NCBI RefSeq assembly: GCF_019966545.1
Contig: NZ_JAIMIC010000006.1
Location: 310,001-374,000 of the forward strand
Length of the DNA stretch: 64,000 nt
Reading direction: 5' to 3'
Source: Heliomarina baculiformis
Lineage (GTDB): Bacteria; Pseudomonadota; Alphaproteobacteria; Rhodobacterales; Rhodobacteraceae
Below are positions 1 to 8,782 of the stretch, piece by piece (within the stretch, counting starts at the first letter, position 1; the number at the start of each line of letters is the position of its first letter). The notes beneath the pieces are model-generated. The model did not search any database and had not been told where the DNA came from. It was given only the letters and a program-made list of their open reading frames with translations. A program made the position numbers and the translations under genes.

Positions 1-402
1 CCCGGTTTGGAAACGTTCCAGCAGATCGTCCTCGACCACGGCCGCGAGACAGATGAACTGTGTCGTCACTGCAAGGTTGTCGGGGCTTGCCGCGCGGGTC
101 AGAAAGGCCGCGTGCTCCATAGGGAGGGTGTAGTTTTTCCCCACCGGATCATAATCTACGACGCCTGAGGTGACCATCACGCCCAGCCATTCGCGCAAGT
201 AGCGCTCGTTCACGCCGATCTTCTCGGCAAGCGCGACAGAGGTCAGCCCGGGATTTGCGGCAATCCCGTCAAGCAGCCCGGCGCGATGACCAAGCGAGGT
301 CATGACGGCCAGCGCCGCCTCGTTCAATGTGCAGACAAAGCGTTCCGCAAAAGCTTGGGCCTTGGCTTCGTCGAATTGGGCAATCGGTGATTGATCTGTC
401 AT
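1..402 (-). CDS. SAM-dependent methyltransferase, N-terminal part (cut by window edge)
   Basis: The frame is open from an ATG at 402 down to base 1, giving the first 134 residues. The start MTDQSPIAQFDEAKAQAFAER is followed by a winged-helix-like stretch (about residues 45-85: LTSVALAEKIGVNERYLREW), and then by a second helical part. This is how the Rv2258c-like class I methyltransferases begin; they carry an N-terminal winged helix used for dimerisation ahead of the Rossmann methyltransferase domain. The catalytic domain lies outside the window, so the methyl acceptor cannot be guessed. It diverges from the GlxA-type regulator at 518, and the two share a 115-base gap. A plain winged-helix regulator is the alternative. 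Confidence 0.7.
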   Translation of the reverse strand, partial: MTDQSPIAQFDEAKAQAFAERFVCTLNEAALAVMTSLGHRAGLLDGIAANPGLTSVALAEKIGVNERYLREWLGVMVTSGVVDYDPVGKNYTLPMEHAAFLTRAASPDNLAVTTQFICLAAVVEDDLLERFQTG

Positions 403-517
403 TTTCAGTTCTCCGTATCTGGGCCGTCTGGCGCTTATCGTGCGGAGAGTTCTGGCGCACCCGCCCGAGTCGTGATATGCGTTGATTTCACCAAAACGGT
501 GAAAATCGGACACTACG

Positions 518-1558
518 ATGGATCATGCGACCGCCCCGTTGAACACAGTTGTGCTGGCGCTGCCCTTTACCGGCACATCAACGATGTTCTGTATTCTCGA
601 TGTGCTGAGTTCAGTGGGTCGCGACTGGGAATTGCTCCACGCCAAGGCCCATCAACCCAAGGTCTTCGATGCGCGGATGGTCTCGCTTGATGGCAAGCCA
701 TATGAGGATGTGAATGGACGGCGCGTGACGCCCGAGGGGCGGCTTCCAAAACCGACCGAAGCCGACCTGATTATCATTCCCGACCTGCACATCGATCCGG
801 CCTTTTCACCGCCGGATTTGTTCGAGCCAGCGGCAGAATGGCTCCGCGCGGCAGCTGCAGGCGGTGCAATCGTGACATCAGTCTGTTCCGGTGCCTGGCT
901 GCTGGCCCATGCGGGCCTGCTCGATGGATGCGAGGCAACGACTCATTGGGGATTTGCCGAAACAATTGCGCGGCGCTACCCGAACGTCTGCATGCGACGC
1001 GAGCGTATCCTTGTTCCTACAGGCGAAGGCCATCGTTTGGTCACCGCAGGCGGCATGTCGTCCTGGGGCGATCTGATGCTCTATCTCATTGCGCGCTTCG
1101 CCGGACAGGACGAAGCGCGACGAATCGCAAAGATCTACCTGCTCCAGCCCCATACCGAAGGGCAACTCTGCTACGCTTCACTGCTTGCCGGACAACAGCA
1201 CGATGACGCTCTCGTCGCTGAAGCACAGGCCTGGGTGGCGGACAACTACGCCAACCCGACACCGGTTGCGGCAATGGCCGCCCGGTCCGGATTGAGCGAA
1301 CGCAGTTTCCTGCGGCGGTTCCGACGCGCCACGGGCCAAACCCCGGTCGAATACGTGCAGACGCTCCGAGTAGAGGAAGCCAAGCAGATGCTGGAAACAT
1401 CCGACATTCCGATTGAAGAGATTGCCGACGAAGTTGGATATACCGAGACATCGAGCTTTCGGAATGCTTTTCGCCGTCATGTCGGCCTGTCCGCTTCAGC
1501 TTATCGGCGCAAACATGCGAGTATCGCGCCAATTCTGGCGGCTTCGCACGGCGCATGA
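518..1558 (+). CDS. GlxA family transcriptional regulator (DJ-1/PfpI domain plus AraC HTH)
   Basis: This is a 346-residue cytoplasmic regulator. Residues about 8-190 form a class I glutamine-amidotransferase-like (DJ-1/PfpI) sensor domain with the nucleophile-elbow cysteine at C123 in SVCSGAWLLA. Residues about 230-340 hold the two AraC helix-turn-helix units (MAARSGLSERSFLRRF and IEEIADEVGYTETSSF). Length and order match the GlxA family, whose known members sense quaternary amines, amino acids or arginine; the ligand here is unknown. It may control the divergent methyltransferase. The start is the first ATG, giving a normal DJ-1 beta strand directly afterwards (NTVVLALPF). Confidence 0.9.
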   Translation: MDHATAPLNTVVLALPFTGTSTMFCILDVLSSVGRDWELLHAKAHQPKVFDARMVSLDGKPYEDVNGRRVTPEGRLPKPTEADLIIIPDLHIDPAFSPPDLFEPAAEWLRAAAAGGAIVTSVCSGAWLLAHAGLLDGCEATTHWGFAETIARRYPNVCMRRERILVPTGEGHRLVTAGGMSSWGDLMLYLIARFAGQDEARRIAKIYLLQPHTEGQLCYASLLAGQQHDDALVAEAQAWVADNYANPTPVAAMAARSGLSERSFLRRFRRATGQTPVEYVQTLRVEEAKQMLETSDIPIEEIADEVGYTETSSFRNAFRRHVGLSASAYRRKHASIAPILAASHGA

Positions 1559-1708
1559 CTGCCAAATTACTGCTTTCCGTCTTTAAGCGATCAAGCACGC
1601 CGGGGTCGAGTAGAGAGCATGATCACATTTGCACCGGCGCAGTTGATCCGGGCGGATCGGTAGAGGATACTGATAAAATCGGTCGCTCCAGCAACGGAAG
1701 GAGCCGAA

Positions 1709-2236
1709 ATGAAAGTATTGGTCGCCTATGCATCCAGCGAAGGTCAAACGCGAAAAATTGCCCGCTGGATTTCAGACCGGATTGCAGATTCGGGACAGGC
1801 GGTGGAACTTGTCAGTGTCGCAGACGCGGCGGGTATGGATTTCGGTCGATTTGACCGCGTGATTCTCGCCGCCTCAATCCACGTGGGTCACTATCAGCGC
1901 GCGTTTACAGACTTCGTTTCGACAGAGGCGAAGAATATGCGCGGTTCGCAGATACTATTCTTGTCGATTTCCCTTGCCGCCGCAGGCCACGAGGCTGAGG
2001 ATTGGAAAGACCTTGATCGCGTCCTTTCGGACTTCTGCGCGGCAACGGGATGGACACCAGACAAGACGGAACAGATTGCCGGCGCTTATAAGCCATCGCA
2101 ATATGACGTGTTCCGTCGCTTTGTGATGCGTCGCATCGTTGCCGCGAAAGACCCACAAGCGGATCTAGATGCTGACAAAGAATATACCGACTGGCAGCGC
2201 CTCGGTGCGCAGGTTGACGATTGGCTGAGACTTTAA
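1709..2236 (+). CDS. hemG: Flavodoxin-fold protoporphyrinogen IX dehydrogenase-like protein (HemG family)
   Basis: This 175-residue protein starts with MKVLVAYASSEGQTRKIA, the FMN phosphate-binding loop of flavodoxins (residues 8-15). VILAASIHVGHYQRAF (about 51-66) resembles the second flavin loop of E. coli HemG. The C-terminal YTDW motif is also shared with HemG. That family oxidises protoporphyrinogen IX with menaquinone or ubiquinone as acceptor at the inner membrane face during heme synthesis. A clear AAGGAG ribosome site sits just before the ATG. Many alphaproteobacteria use HemJ for this step, so this copy may be accessory or act as a general flavodoxin-like quinone reductase. It is monocistronic. 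Confidence 0.8.
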   Translation: MKVLVAYASSEGQTRKIARWISDRIADSGQAVELVSVADAAGMDFGRFDRVILAASIHVGHYQRAFTDFVSTEAKNMRGSQILFLSISLAAAGHEAEDWKDLDRVLSDFCAATGWTPDKTEQIAGAYKPSQYDVFRRFVMRRIVAAKDPQADLDADKEYTDWQRLGAQVDDWLRL

Positions 2237-2536
2237 CGCCCTTCCCTTAAAACCCTCGCTACTTTGGTTATCCGATGACCGATCCCGCGCCGCGAACTGC
2301 AACGCCGCCACGATACAGTTCTGCCCAGGGCGCTTTTTACCAGACTGACGAACCGGAACTCTGCGACCAGGATCATTTGAGATTGAAGCGGACCGCCTAT
2401 CCTGGAATTGGACAATGACTTTTCAAAAATCTCATAGACTTGCGGCATCGGGTGCAAGAGGTGACTTTGGGAACCGATCCAACCAAACGAACGCCCAGAT
2501 CAATATGGAAACGCCCGATCAACCTATGGACAGCTC
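2237..2536. other. Gap between convergent genes, nothing recognised
   Basis: These 300 bases separate the rightward HemG-like gene from the leftward DUF1330 gene. I see no convincing coding frame, no RNA gene and no strong hairpin with a T tract. Short open frames here lack ribosome sites and family resemblance. Confidence 0.5.
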
Positions 2537-2830
2537 TCACCCCAGCGCGTCTACAATGATTGCGTTAAGAGTCGACCCTGAGCGGCGCAAGGCGGCAAGC
2601 GTCTGAAATTCTTTAGAGTTCCAGAAATCCTCGGCTTTCTTTCGATCGGGAAACTCTATTATAAATGCAGCATCCGGAACCGGATTGTCGCCTTCCATTA
2701 GCTGCGGATTGCCTCCCCGCACCTTAAACGTTCCGTCATGCGCGGCCACGACCTGTGGAATACTGGAGAAGTATTCCTCCATCCAGTCACGACTGTGGAT
2801 CATCATTTGTCCGATTACGAGTGCCGTCAT
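2537..2830 (-). CDS. DUF1330 family protein
   Basis: The 97-residue product begins MTALVIGQMMIHSRDWMEEY and ends with IIEFPDRKKAEDFWNSKEF followed by a short tail. That layout is typical of the DUF1330/YciI-like ferredoxin-fold family: an N-terminal strand, a central GG-containing loop (FKVRGGNPQLMEG) and the D-R-K-A-x-x-F-W-N-S signature. No biochemical role is established for the family. The ATG at 2830 is chosen over an upstream TTG at 2857 because it gives the usual family length and a GAGAGGG stretch precedes it. It stands alone. Confidence 0.8.
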   Translation of the reverse strand: MTALVIGQMMIHSRDWMEEYFSSIPQVVAAHDGTFKVRGGNPQLMEGDNPVPDAAFIIEFPDRKKAEDFWNSKEFQTLAALRRSGSTLNAIIVDALG

Positions 2831-3048
2831 ACAAAGAGCCCTCTCAGCTCGCGCCAACTTCTTGCCGAGCCTAAACTGTTTGCCTGCAACCGGGCAACTT
2901 TGCCGATTAACAGGGCAGCTCTGCGAAAACCTCAGAGTTAGCGGATCGTTTCTGACGCCGCCGAAGAGCCGAACTCAAAAAATCAGCTCTGCAAAACTCA
3001 CAGCCAGAATCAATAAGGGCCACAAGGCAAGCGGATCGTGGGTCACCA

Positions 3049-4308
3049 TCAAGAAACCGAGTCGCGTTCAGCTTCCGCGTGATCTGCCGCCCAGGCACCT
3101 GCGGCTTCAACAGCGACCGGAGAGGCGGTCGGCAAGACTCCAAGATAGCTTTCTGTTTCCTCCACAGAGGGCGCCGCACGCTGGGTCATGCGGTAAAGGG
3201 CATAAACGGCGATGCTTGCAAATGTCGCACCAAGGGCGAGCCAGAACGCGAATGGACCAAACCATTGCATTATCGCCCCGGTGACCAACGGACCCAGGAT
3301 AGCCCCGATCCCGAACGTCAGCACCAGACCACCAGAGGCAGCTGGCATTGCGTCGCTCGACAGAGAGTCATTGGTGTAGGCAAGGAAGAGAGCGTATAAT
3401 GGTGTCGTCACGCCACCTGCGAAAAATGCGGCCGCCAACAGGGCCCACAAAATGTCTCCGGCGATCCAGGCTAGTCCGCAGCAGAGCGCCCCAAGAACGG
3501 CGGACCCGAAAATAAGCATCCGTCGGTCCATCCGGTCAGAGAGCCATCCGATGGGGTATTGCAAGACCAGCGCCCCGGCAAATAGCATCGCGACGAAGAG
3601 CGATATCTGGGCAGCGCTCATCTCGATGAGAGATCCGAAAACCGCCGCCATGCCGGATTGGGTCGCATAGACCCCGCCAAGAAAGAAGATTCCGATGGTT
3701 CCAAGAGGCGACGCCCTGAACAGCTCACGAAGCGGCATCGGTCGCGCGACCTCGGCCGCCGGAACCGGCGAGATGGACAGAAGGATTGGCGCGAAAGAAA
3801 CCGAGACAAATATCGAAGCACCGATGAAAAGCGCCGAAGAGGCCGCGTCTCCAAGATTGAGCAGCGCCTGAGCGCCAATAATTCCAAGCGTCTGCGCAAT
3901 CATGTAGGCGGCCAGTACCTGCCCCCTGTTTTCATTAGTCGAAGCATCGTTCAGCCAGCTCTCGGCGGTCACATAGATACCCGACATACAAAAACCGATG
4001 AGAAGGCGCAGAATTGTCCATGCCCAAGGTTCGGCCACCAGCGGAAAGGCGATAAGCCCGGCGGACATGAAACTGCCCAGCGCGGCGAAGACACGCACGT
4101 GCCCCACGCGGCGGATCATGATCGGGCTGACACGCGCACCGGCGAGGAAACCTGCAAAATAGCCGGATGTGACGATTGCGAGTTCGCTTGCTGAAAACCC
4201 TTCGATTCCACCACGAAGACCGATCAAAGTGAAATGCATGCCGTTGCCCAGCATGATCAGCACTATCCCGAGCAGAAGGGCCCAAACCCCCGACAAGACC
4301 TTGATCAA
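3049..4308 (-). CDS. MFS transporter, YcaD-like
   Basis: This 419-residue protein has about 12 hydrophobic segments. Its N-terminal half carries GNGMHFTLIGLRGGIEGFS and the GYFAGFLAGAR region, as in the YcaD/MFS_1 group of major facilitator transporters. The FCMSGIYVTAESWLND motif in segment 5 is typical of that group. Direction and substrate are unknown; many members are thought to be exporters. The start is a TTG at 4308 supported by a good GGAAGGA ribosome site eight bases upstream. The next ATG would remove part of the first membrane helix. No operon partner is visible. Confidence 0.88.
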   Translation of the reverse strand: MIKVLSGVWALLLGIVLIMLGNGMHFTLIGLRGGIEGFSASELAIVTSGYFAGFLAGARVSPIMIRRVGHVRVFAALGSFMSAGLIAFPLVAEPWAWTILRLLIGFCMSGIYVTAESWLNDASTNENRGQVLAAYMIAQTLGIIGAQALLNLGDAASSALFIGASIFVSVSFAPILLSISPVPAAEVARPMPLRELFRASPLGTIGIFFLGGVYATQSGMAAVFGSLIEMSAAQISLFVAMLFAGALVLQYPIGWLSDRMDRRMLIFGSAVLGALCCGLAWIAGDILWALLAAAFFAGGVTTPLYALFLAYTNDSLSSDAMPAASGGLVLTFGIGAILGPLVTGAIMQWFGPFAFWLALGATFASIAVYALYRMTQRAAPSVEETESYLGVLPTASPVAVEAAGAWAADHAEAERDSVS

Positions 4309-4590
4309 GATAACGTCCTTCCAATGGCAATACGTATGACTTCAGCAGCGCATTTGGACCGGGCATGTGTCAATGCTTCCCGCCCGGTTTTGGCTCCGGG
4401 AATAGCGATCTCTACCAATGGGTATTCAATATGTACCCGATCAATCCGTTGCGAACTTCGATAGTCCCAGCTTCCAGAAGTCTGATTTGATTTGCCATGT
4501 CGCACGCCCTAGTCGACATACTGGCATCACCCCGCAACTGTTTCGACGCTAGGCGGTGTCAGCAACCCGCGGACAGACCCGGTCCACACT

Positions 4591-5202
4591 TCATGAACGC
4601 GGATTGAACAGTAGCTTGATGTATTGCCGCAGCAACATGATTTGCCCGGCAGTCATCTTTGGTTCGCCAAGCGATTTGGCCATCACGATGCCACCTTCGA
4701 CAACCGTGTTGACGAAATCGGCAAGCGCATCGAAATCAACCTCTTCCTGTGGAGGATAGACCGCCGCGATCTGGTCGAACATCTCGCGAAATCGTTGGCG
4801 CCAGCCCAAAACAGCACGCCGGTTGGCATCGCGGACCTTCTGATTGAACAATCGGTCCTGATAGGCCGCCGTGGCAACGATACAACCGGGATGACCGGTT
4901 TCCATGTCCTCCAGCAATTCGGCCAGCAGCTTCATCCCGATCAGCGCCCGGTGTAGCGGATCATCCGACAGTTCCGCCGCACGCTCGAAGAGGCTGTCGA
5001 AAAGCTGGTCCTCAAAGGCGACGTGGCGGTCGATCAGGGCCAGTGCGAGGGCGTTCTTGTCGGCGAAATGATAAAAGAAACCGCTCCGCGTGATATCGGC
5101 GGCCGCCACGATCTCGTCAATTGACGTGGCATCGAATCCTTTCGCCAGAATCGACTCCTGCGCGATGTCCAGAATCCGCTCTTTGTGGCTTGGTCTTGGC
5201 AT
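4591..5202 (-). CDS. TetR/AcrR family transcriptional regulator
   Basis: This 203-residue regulator has an N-terminal helix-turn-helix (about residues 10-55), including the classical GFDATSIDEIVAAA and TRSGFFYHFADKNALALAL stretches. A variable all-helical ligand domain follows. It lies 182 bases from, and divergent to, the homocysteine S-methyltransferase gene at 5385, so that gene is its most likely target (inference from position only). The ligand is not predictable. Confidence 0.9.
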   Translation of the reverse strand: MPRPSHKERILDIAQESILAKGFDATSIDEIVAAADITRSGFFYHFADKNALALALIDRHVAFEDQLFDSLFERAAELSDDPLHRALIGMKLLAELLEDMETGHPGCIVATAAYQDRLFNQKVRDANRRAVLGWRQRFREMFDQIAAVYPPQEEVDFDALADFVNTVVEGGIVMAKSLGEPKMTAGQIMLLRQYIKLLFNPRS

Positions 5203-5384
5203 TCCAAACTTGACCCTCAGTCAGGTTTCGCTTGCAGCAAGAGGCGCAGAGCTGCGCGTATTTCAGGGCAAAGCATTGAAAGAAAAAGCATATTCTTGAT
5301 GAGGTGAAACTGTACCACGCGTTCGCTGTTCAAAAAAGACCTGTGCAGCCAAAACGAAGGCATTGAAAAACAAGGAGCACAGCG

Positions 5385-6353
5385 ATGACACATTCAACGA
5401 ATTTCGAAGCCTTCCTCGCCTCAGACAAGACATGGGTCGCCGATGGCGGGCTTGAGACCGACCTGATCTTTTCCGACGGGCTCGACCTGCCCCATTTTGC
5501 CTCTTTCCATGTCTTCGACACCGACGAAGGGCGCGCCATTCTTGCCCAATACTACGATCGCTACATCGAGGTTGCCCGCCGCTCGGGAACCGGCTTTGTC
5601 CTCGATACAGCAACCTGGAGATCGGGGGCCTTCTGGTCGGATATTGTCGGTCGGCCGCTCGCTGAGCTCGAAGCGGCAACCAGAGAGGCGGTGATTGCGG
5701 CACGCGGGGCCCGTGAAAGGCACAGCGATGTGCCGACAGTGCTTAACGGTGCGGTTGGTCCGGCGGGTGACGGCTATGCGCCCGATCGGCTCTACACGGC
5801 GGAGGCCGCCGAACAACTGCACGCTCACCAAGTGCGCTGGATGGCGGAGGAAGGTGTCGAGATGATCTCGGCGGTGACCATGACCCATCCGGGCGAGGCG
5901 ATCGGGATCGTCCGTGCAGCCCGCGCACACGATCTGCCTGTCGTGGTCAGTTTCACCACCGAAACCGATGGCCGCTTGCCCACCGGCCAGTCCGTCGAAG
6001 AGGCTATTGCCGAGACCGATGCCGCAACCGGCGGTGCCCCGGTCTTTTACATGATCAACTGCGCCCATCCCGATCATTTTGCGTCGGTTCTGGCAGGCGA
6101 CTGGACATCGCGCATTGGCGGGATTCGTGCCAATGCAAGCCGTATGAGCCATGCGGAACTCGACGAGGCCGAGGAACTGGACGCGGGCAATCCCGAGGAG
6201 TTCGGCGAACTCTACGGCGCTCTGTACCAGACGCTCCCCCAGCTTCGGGTCATCGGCGGATGCTGCGGCACTGACAAGCGTCATATCGGATGTGCGGCGC
6301 ATCATATAATCGGCTCAACGAGCCATGACAGTCACAATGAGGCCGCCGCCTGA
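5385..6353 (+). CDS. Homocysteine S-methyltransferase family protein
   Basis: This 322-residue TIM-barrel enzyme of the MmuM/betaine-homocysteine methyltransferase family has the three zinc-ligand cysteines in place: C226 in NCAHPD and C293-C294 in GGCCGTDKRH. The N-terminal DGGLETDLIF matches the family GGxET motif. Such enzymes move a methyl group from a donor such as S-methylmethionine or a betaine to homocysteine, giving methionine, or act on other thiols; the donor cannot be told from sequence. An AAGGAG ribosome site precedes the ATG. It is flanked by a divergent TetR gene and followed by a bidirectional hairpin. Confidence 0.9.
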   Translation: MTHSTNFEAFLASDKTWVADGGLETDLIFSDGLDLPHFASFHVFDTDEGRAILAQYYDRYIEVARRSGTGFVLDTATWRSGAFWSDIVGRPLAELEAATREAVIAARGARERHSDVPTVLNGAVGPAGDGYAPDRLYTAEAAEQLHAHQVRWMAEEGVEMISAVTMTHPGEAIGIVRAARAHDLPVVVSFTTETDGRLPTGQSVEEAIAETDAATGGAPVFYMINCAHPDHFASVLAGDWTSRIGGIRANASRMSHAELDEAEELDAGNPEEFGELYGALYQTLPQLRVIGGCCGTDKRHIGCAAHHIIGSTSHDSHNEAAA

Positions 6354-6377
6354 CCAGCAAAGGCGATTGTGGGTAAT

Positions 6378-6403
6378 GAAGGCCGGGCAAACGTCCGGCC
6401 TTC
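6378..6403. terminator. Bidirectional terminator hairpin between convergent genes
   Basis: GAAGGCCGG pairs with CCGGCCTTC (6378-6386 with 6395-6403), extended by two weaker pairs around an AAAC loop. It sits between the stops of the methyltransferase gene and the leftward cyclase fusion gene, so it can serve both. There is no long T tract. Confidence 0.65.
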
Positions 6404-6436
6404 CGTGCGCCAACGCGGAAACCAATGCTTTCGCGA

Positions 6437-7816
6437 TTAGACATATGCCTTTAGAAAACTACTGATCTCTCGTTCGGCTTGCGGCCATGCCGTGTCATAC
6501 TCGGGCAAGATATGATTGTCGCTGTCCAGAGCAACGAATTTTGAGTTCGGCAGCCCCGCCGCGAATTGGCGCCCTTGATCGAACGGCTGCATCCGGTCAC
6601 CGCGTGAGTGAAGCACAAGGCAAGGCACCGTGACCTCTTTCAAAAGATACATAACGTCGATGTTGTCGATGACTTCTCGATACCGCCCGGCGTTTTCTGG
6701 AGAGATCATCTGGCGCATGTCCGCAGCATAGACATCTCTGTCTTCGATGCTGGCACCCGGGAGGATTACTTGCGCCAAATGATCCCGAAGAGACGGGTAT
6801 TCGTCATCCCAGCCTGCACGCATCATCGACTTCAGCGCTTCTGCGCGCGCCCGATCCTGCGGATTGTTCCGTTGCGCCCGACCAAGAGGAAAGCTTCCGA
6901 GCATCACAATCGCCGAGACACGCTCGGGCGCCCGGGCCGCAAAGGCCGCAGCCACAGCGCCGCCTTGAGATATCGCCAGAATCGGCGCTCTCTCAACGCC
7001 CGCCGCATCAAAGACGCATTCGAGGTCATCCACGAAACGGTCGAAAGAGATTTGATCGACGTCCCAATCCGAAAGACCATTCCCGCGCGCATCGAACCGG
7101 ACCAGGCGTCCCAACCGGCTGACCGAACGGATCATCGGGGCAATGCCCGGGCTTCGCCAGTCCAGATCCAGATGACCGATCCAGTTCGGGGCCTTGATGA
7201 TTGGCGCGCCATCCCCGGAACATTCCCAGGCTAATGTCACGCCGTCTGAAGTTTTGCAGAAACGGAGATCACCCCGCGCCGGGGCGTTATCCGTCCCGCT
7301 ATTCTTCTCAGGTTCGAGCACCACAGAGAGCGTCTCAACAGGGTGGGCGATGTTCTTGAAGCGATGTACTCCTTGGGATTTGAGTGCGTAAGGCTGGCTG
7401 CCGCAAAGATCGCGCACCATTCCGGATATGAGGATTCCGCCGGGTGCCGCCGCCGCCTGAAGCCGGGCCGCGATGTTCACCGGATCGCCAAAAAGGTCAT
7501 TCCCTTCAACCAGAACATCGCCCGCGTGGACCCCGAGTCTCAGCTGGATCGCCTCTCGGGGCCAAGGGTAAGCACTCATTTTCTGCTGAATCCCGACCGC
7601 CGTCGAAAGAGCGCTCAGCGTGGCAGGAAATTCGACAAGGGCGCCATCGCCCAACAGTTTGACGATACGCCCGCCACCCTCGGCAACGGTGGGCTTCAAA
7701 ATGTCGCGAAATATCTTGTTCAGAGATTTAAGCAGTCCGCTGGCATCAAGCTGCATCATGCGGCTGTAACCAACGACATCAATAGAAAGGATCGCGGCAA
7801 ACCTGCGTCCGTTCAT
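6437..7816 (-). CDS. Class III nucleotide cyclase fused to an alpha/beta hydrolase
   Basis: The 459-residue product has two domains. Residues about 5-170 are a class III adenylate/guanylate cyclase catalytic domain: metal-binding D13 in ILSIDVVGYSR, D57 in LLGDGALVEF, and the transition-state N114/R118 in DPVNIAARL. Residues about 185-459 are an alpha/beta hydrolase with nucleophile S283 in AISQGGAVA and the likely histidine at about 435 in DSDNHILPE. Proteins with this order are known but uncharacterised. The start is taken at the ATG at 7816, which has an AGGAAAGAGG ribosome site; the frame stays open to 7999, but that part resembles nothing. It is probably cytoplasmic. Confidence 0.85.
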   Translation of the reverse strand: MNGRRFAAILSIDVVGYSRMMQLDASGLLKSLNKIFRDILKPTVAEGGGRIVKLLGDGALVEFPATLSALSTAVGIQQKMSAYPWPREAIQLRLGVHAGDVLVEGNDLFGDPVNIAARLQAAAAPGGILISGMVRDLCGSQPYALKSQGVHRFKNIAHPVETLSVVLEPEKNSGTDNAPARGDLRFCKTSDGVTLAWECSGDGAPIIKAPNWIGHLDLDWRSPGIAPMIRSVSRLGRLVRFDARGNGLSDWDVDQISFDRFVDDLECVFDAAGVERAPILAISQGGAVAAAFAARAPERVSAIVMLGSFPLGRAQRNNPQDRARAEALKSMMRAGWDDEYPSLRDHLAQVILPGASIEDRDVYAADMRQMISPENAGRYREVIDNIDVMYLLKEVTVPCLVLHSRGDRMQPFDQGRQFAAGLPNSKFVALDSDNHILPEYDTAWPQAEREISSFLKAYV

Positions 7817-8108
7817 CGAACCTCTTTCCTGCAGCAAATCCGCGTGAGAGTTTCCATCGATATCCCCGCCAATCAGGTTTAGACAGAAAGTATCACCGAA
7901 GTGGATAAATTGCACCTGTCCAGCATCCACGGTCGTCGGTGACATTAAGAACGCAATGGTCAAGTCAAAGAGACGTTCGCGATACCCTGTAGGATCCATG
8001 ACCTCATCAACAGTGGTTTAAGAACCTCCGTCATTCGTACAAGGAAAAAAAGGATTGCGGCCTTGCCACCTTGGGTTGGGACAATCACGCAATAAGCAAT
8101 CATAGCTT

Positions 8109-8627
8109 GTGAGATCTAGCGATATTTGGAACAGTGCCAATCGAGATTATAAGCAACAAGTTATAGATATGACGTCCAGCCTTCGCAAAACCTCAGTTGT
8201 CGGCATCTTGGCCTTGGCCAGCATGGTTCTATTCATGGTGCTGGTCTTCGAAGATGTCAGAGCATTCCAGGATGCAGACTGGCATCAATTGCCTCTGGCT
8301 CTTGTCGCACGCTACGCCGTTGCTATGGGTGTGGCCGGTGCCCTTGTGGGTTATTTGCTCTATGGCATGTTTGGCAAATCAGGCCTCAAAGGATGGGCGC
8401 TCGCCTTGTTGGGCGGCTTCTTGGTGGCGACGATCGCGGGCATTGTCGGCAGCGCCGTAGGGCTTGTGCCTGACTTGATAGCCGACGGTCCCAGAACCGG
8501 CGCCATCATCGCGATTTTTGCCGGTGCGCTCGTTCTTCCTCTGGCTCTGATCGGGTGGCCACTATTGCTTCTGATCTGGATCGTGTTGGTATCGTTGGCT
8601 CATATCATCGCTCGCTCGGGCAAATGA
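8109..8627 (+). CDS. Unknown multi-pass membrane protein
   Basis: I do not recognise this protein of up to 172 residues. It shows four or five hydrophobic segments: VVGILALASMVLFMVLVF, a glycine-rich pair around YAVAMGVAGALVGYLLY, LLGGFLVATIAGIVGSAVG, and a long C-terminal stretch ending LLIWIVLVSLAHII. The frame opens with a GTG at 8109, but an ATG at 8169 (residue 21) is a likely alternative start, because the first twenty residues are polar and unlike the rest. Neither start has a strong ribosome site. It stands upstream of a histidine kinase on the same strand with a 155-base gap, so no firm operon. Confidence 0.6.
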   Translation: MRSSDIWNSANRDYKQQVIDMTSSLRKTSVVGILALASMVLFMVLVFEDVRAFQDADWHQLPLALVARYAVAMGVAGALVGYLLYGMFGKSGLKGWALALLGGFLVATIAGIVGSAVGLVPDLIADGPRTGAIIAIFAGALVLPLALIGWPLLLLIWIVLVSLAHIIARSGK

Positions 8628-8782
8628 TACGTCAAAACTCTATTGGCACGAACCGCTCCCATTGACCTGAACGGTTGACTCTAAGGCTTCAAAGTTAACA
8701 TTGGTACCGTGTCAGGCGTTGTTGGGCTGGCATCCTTTCGACCACCTGCTGTGCCAACTTTGGTGCCGAGGATACCAAGCCG

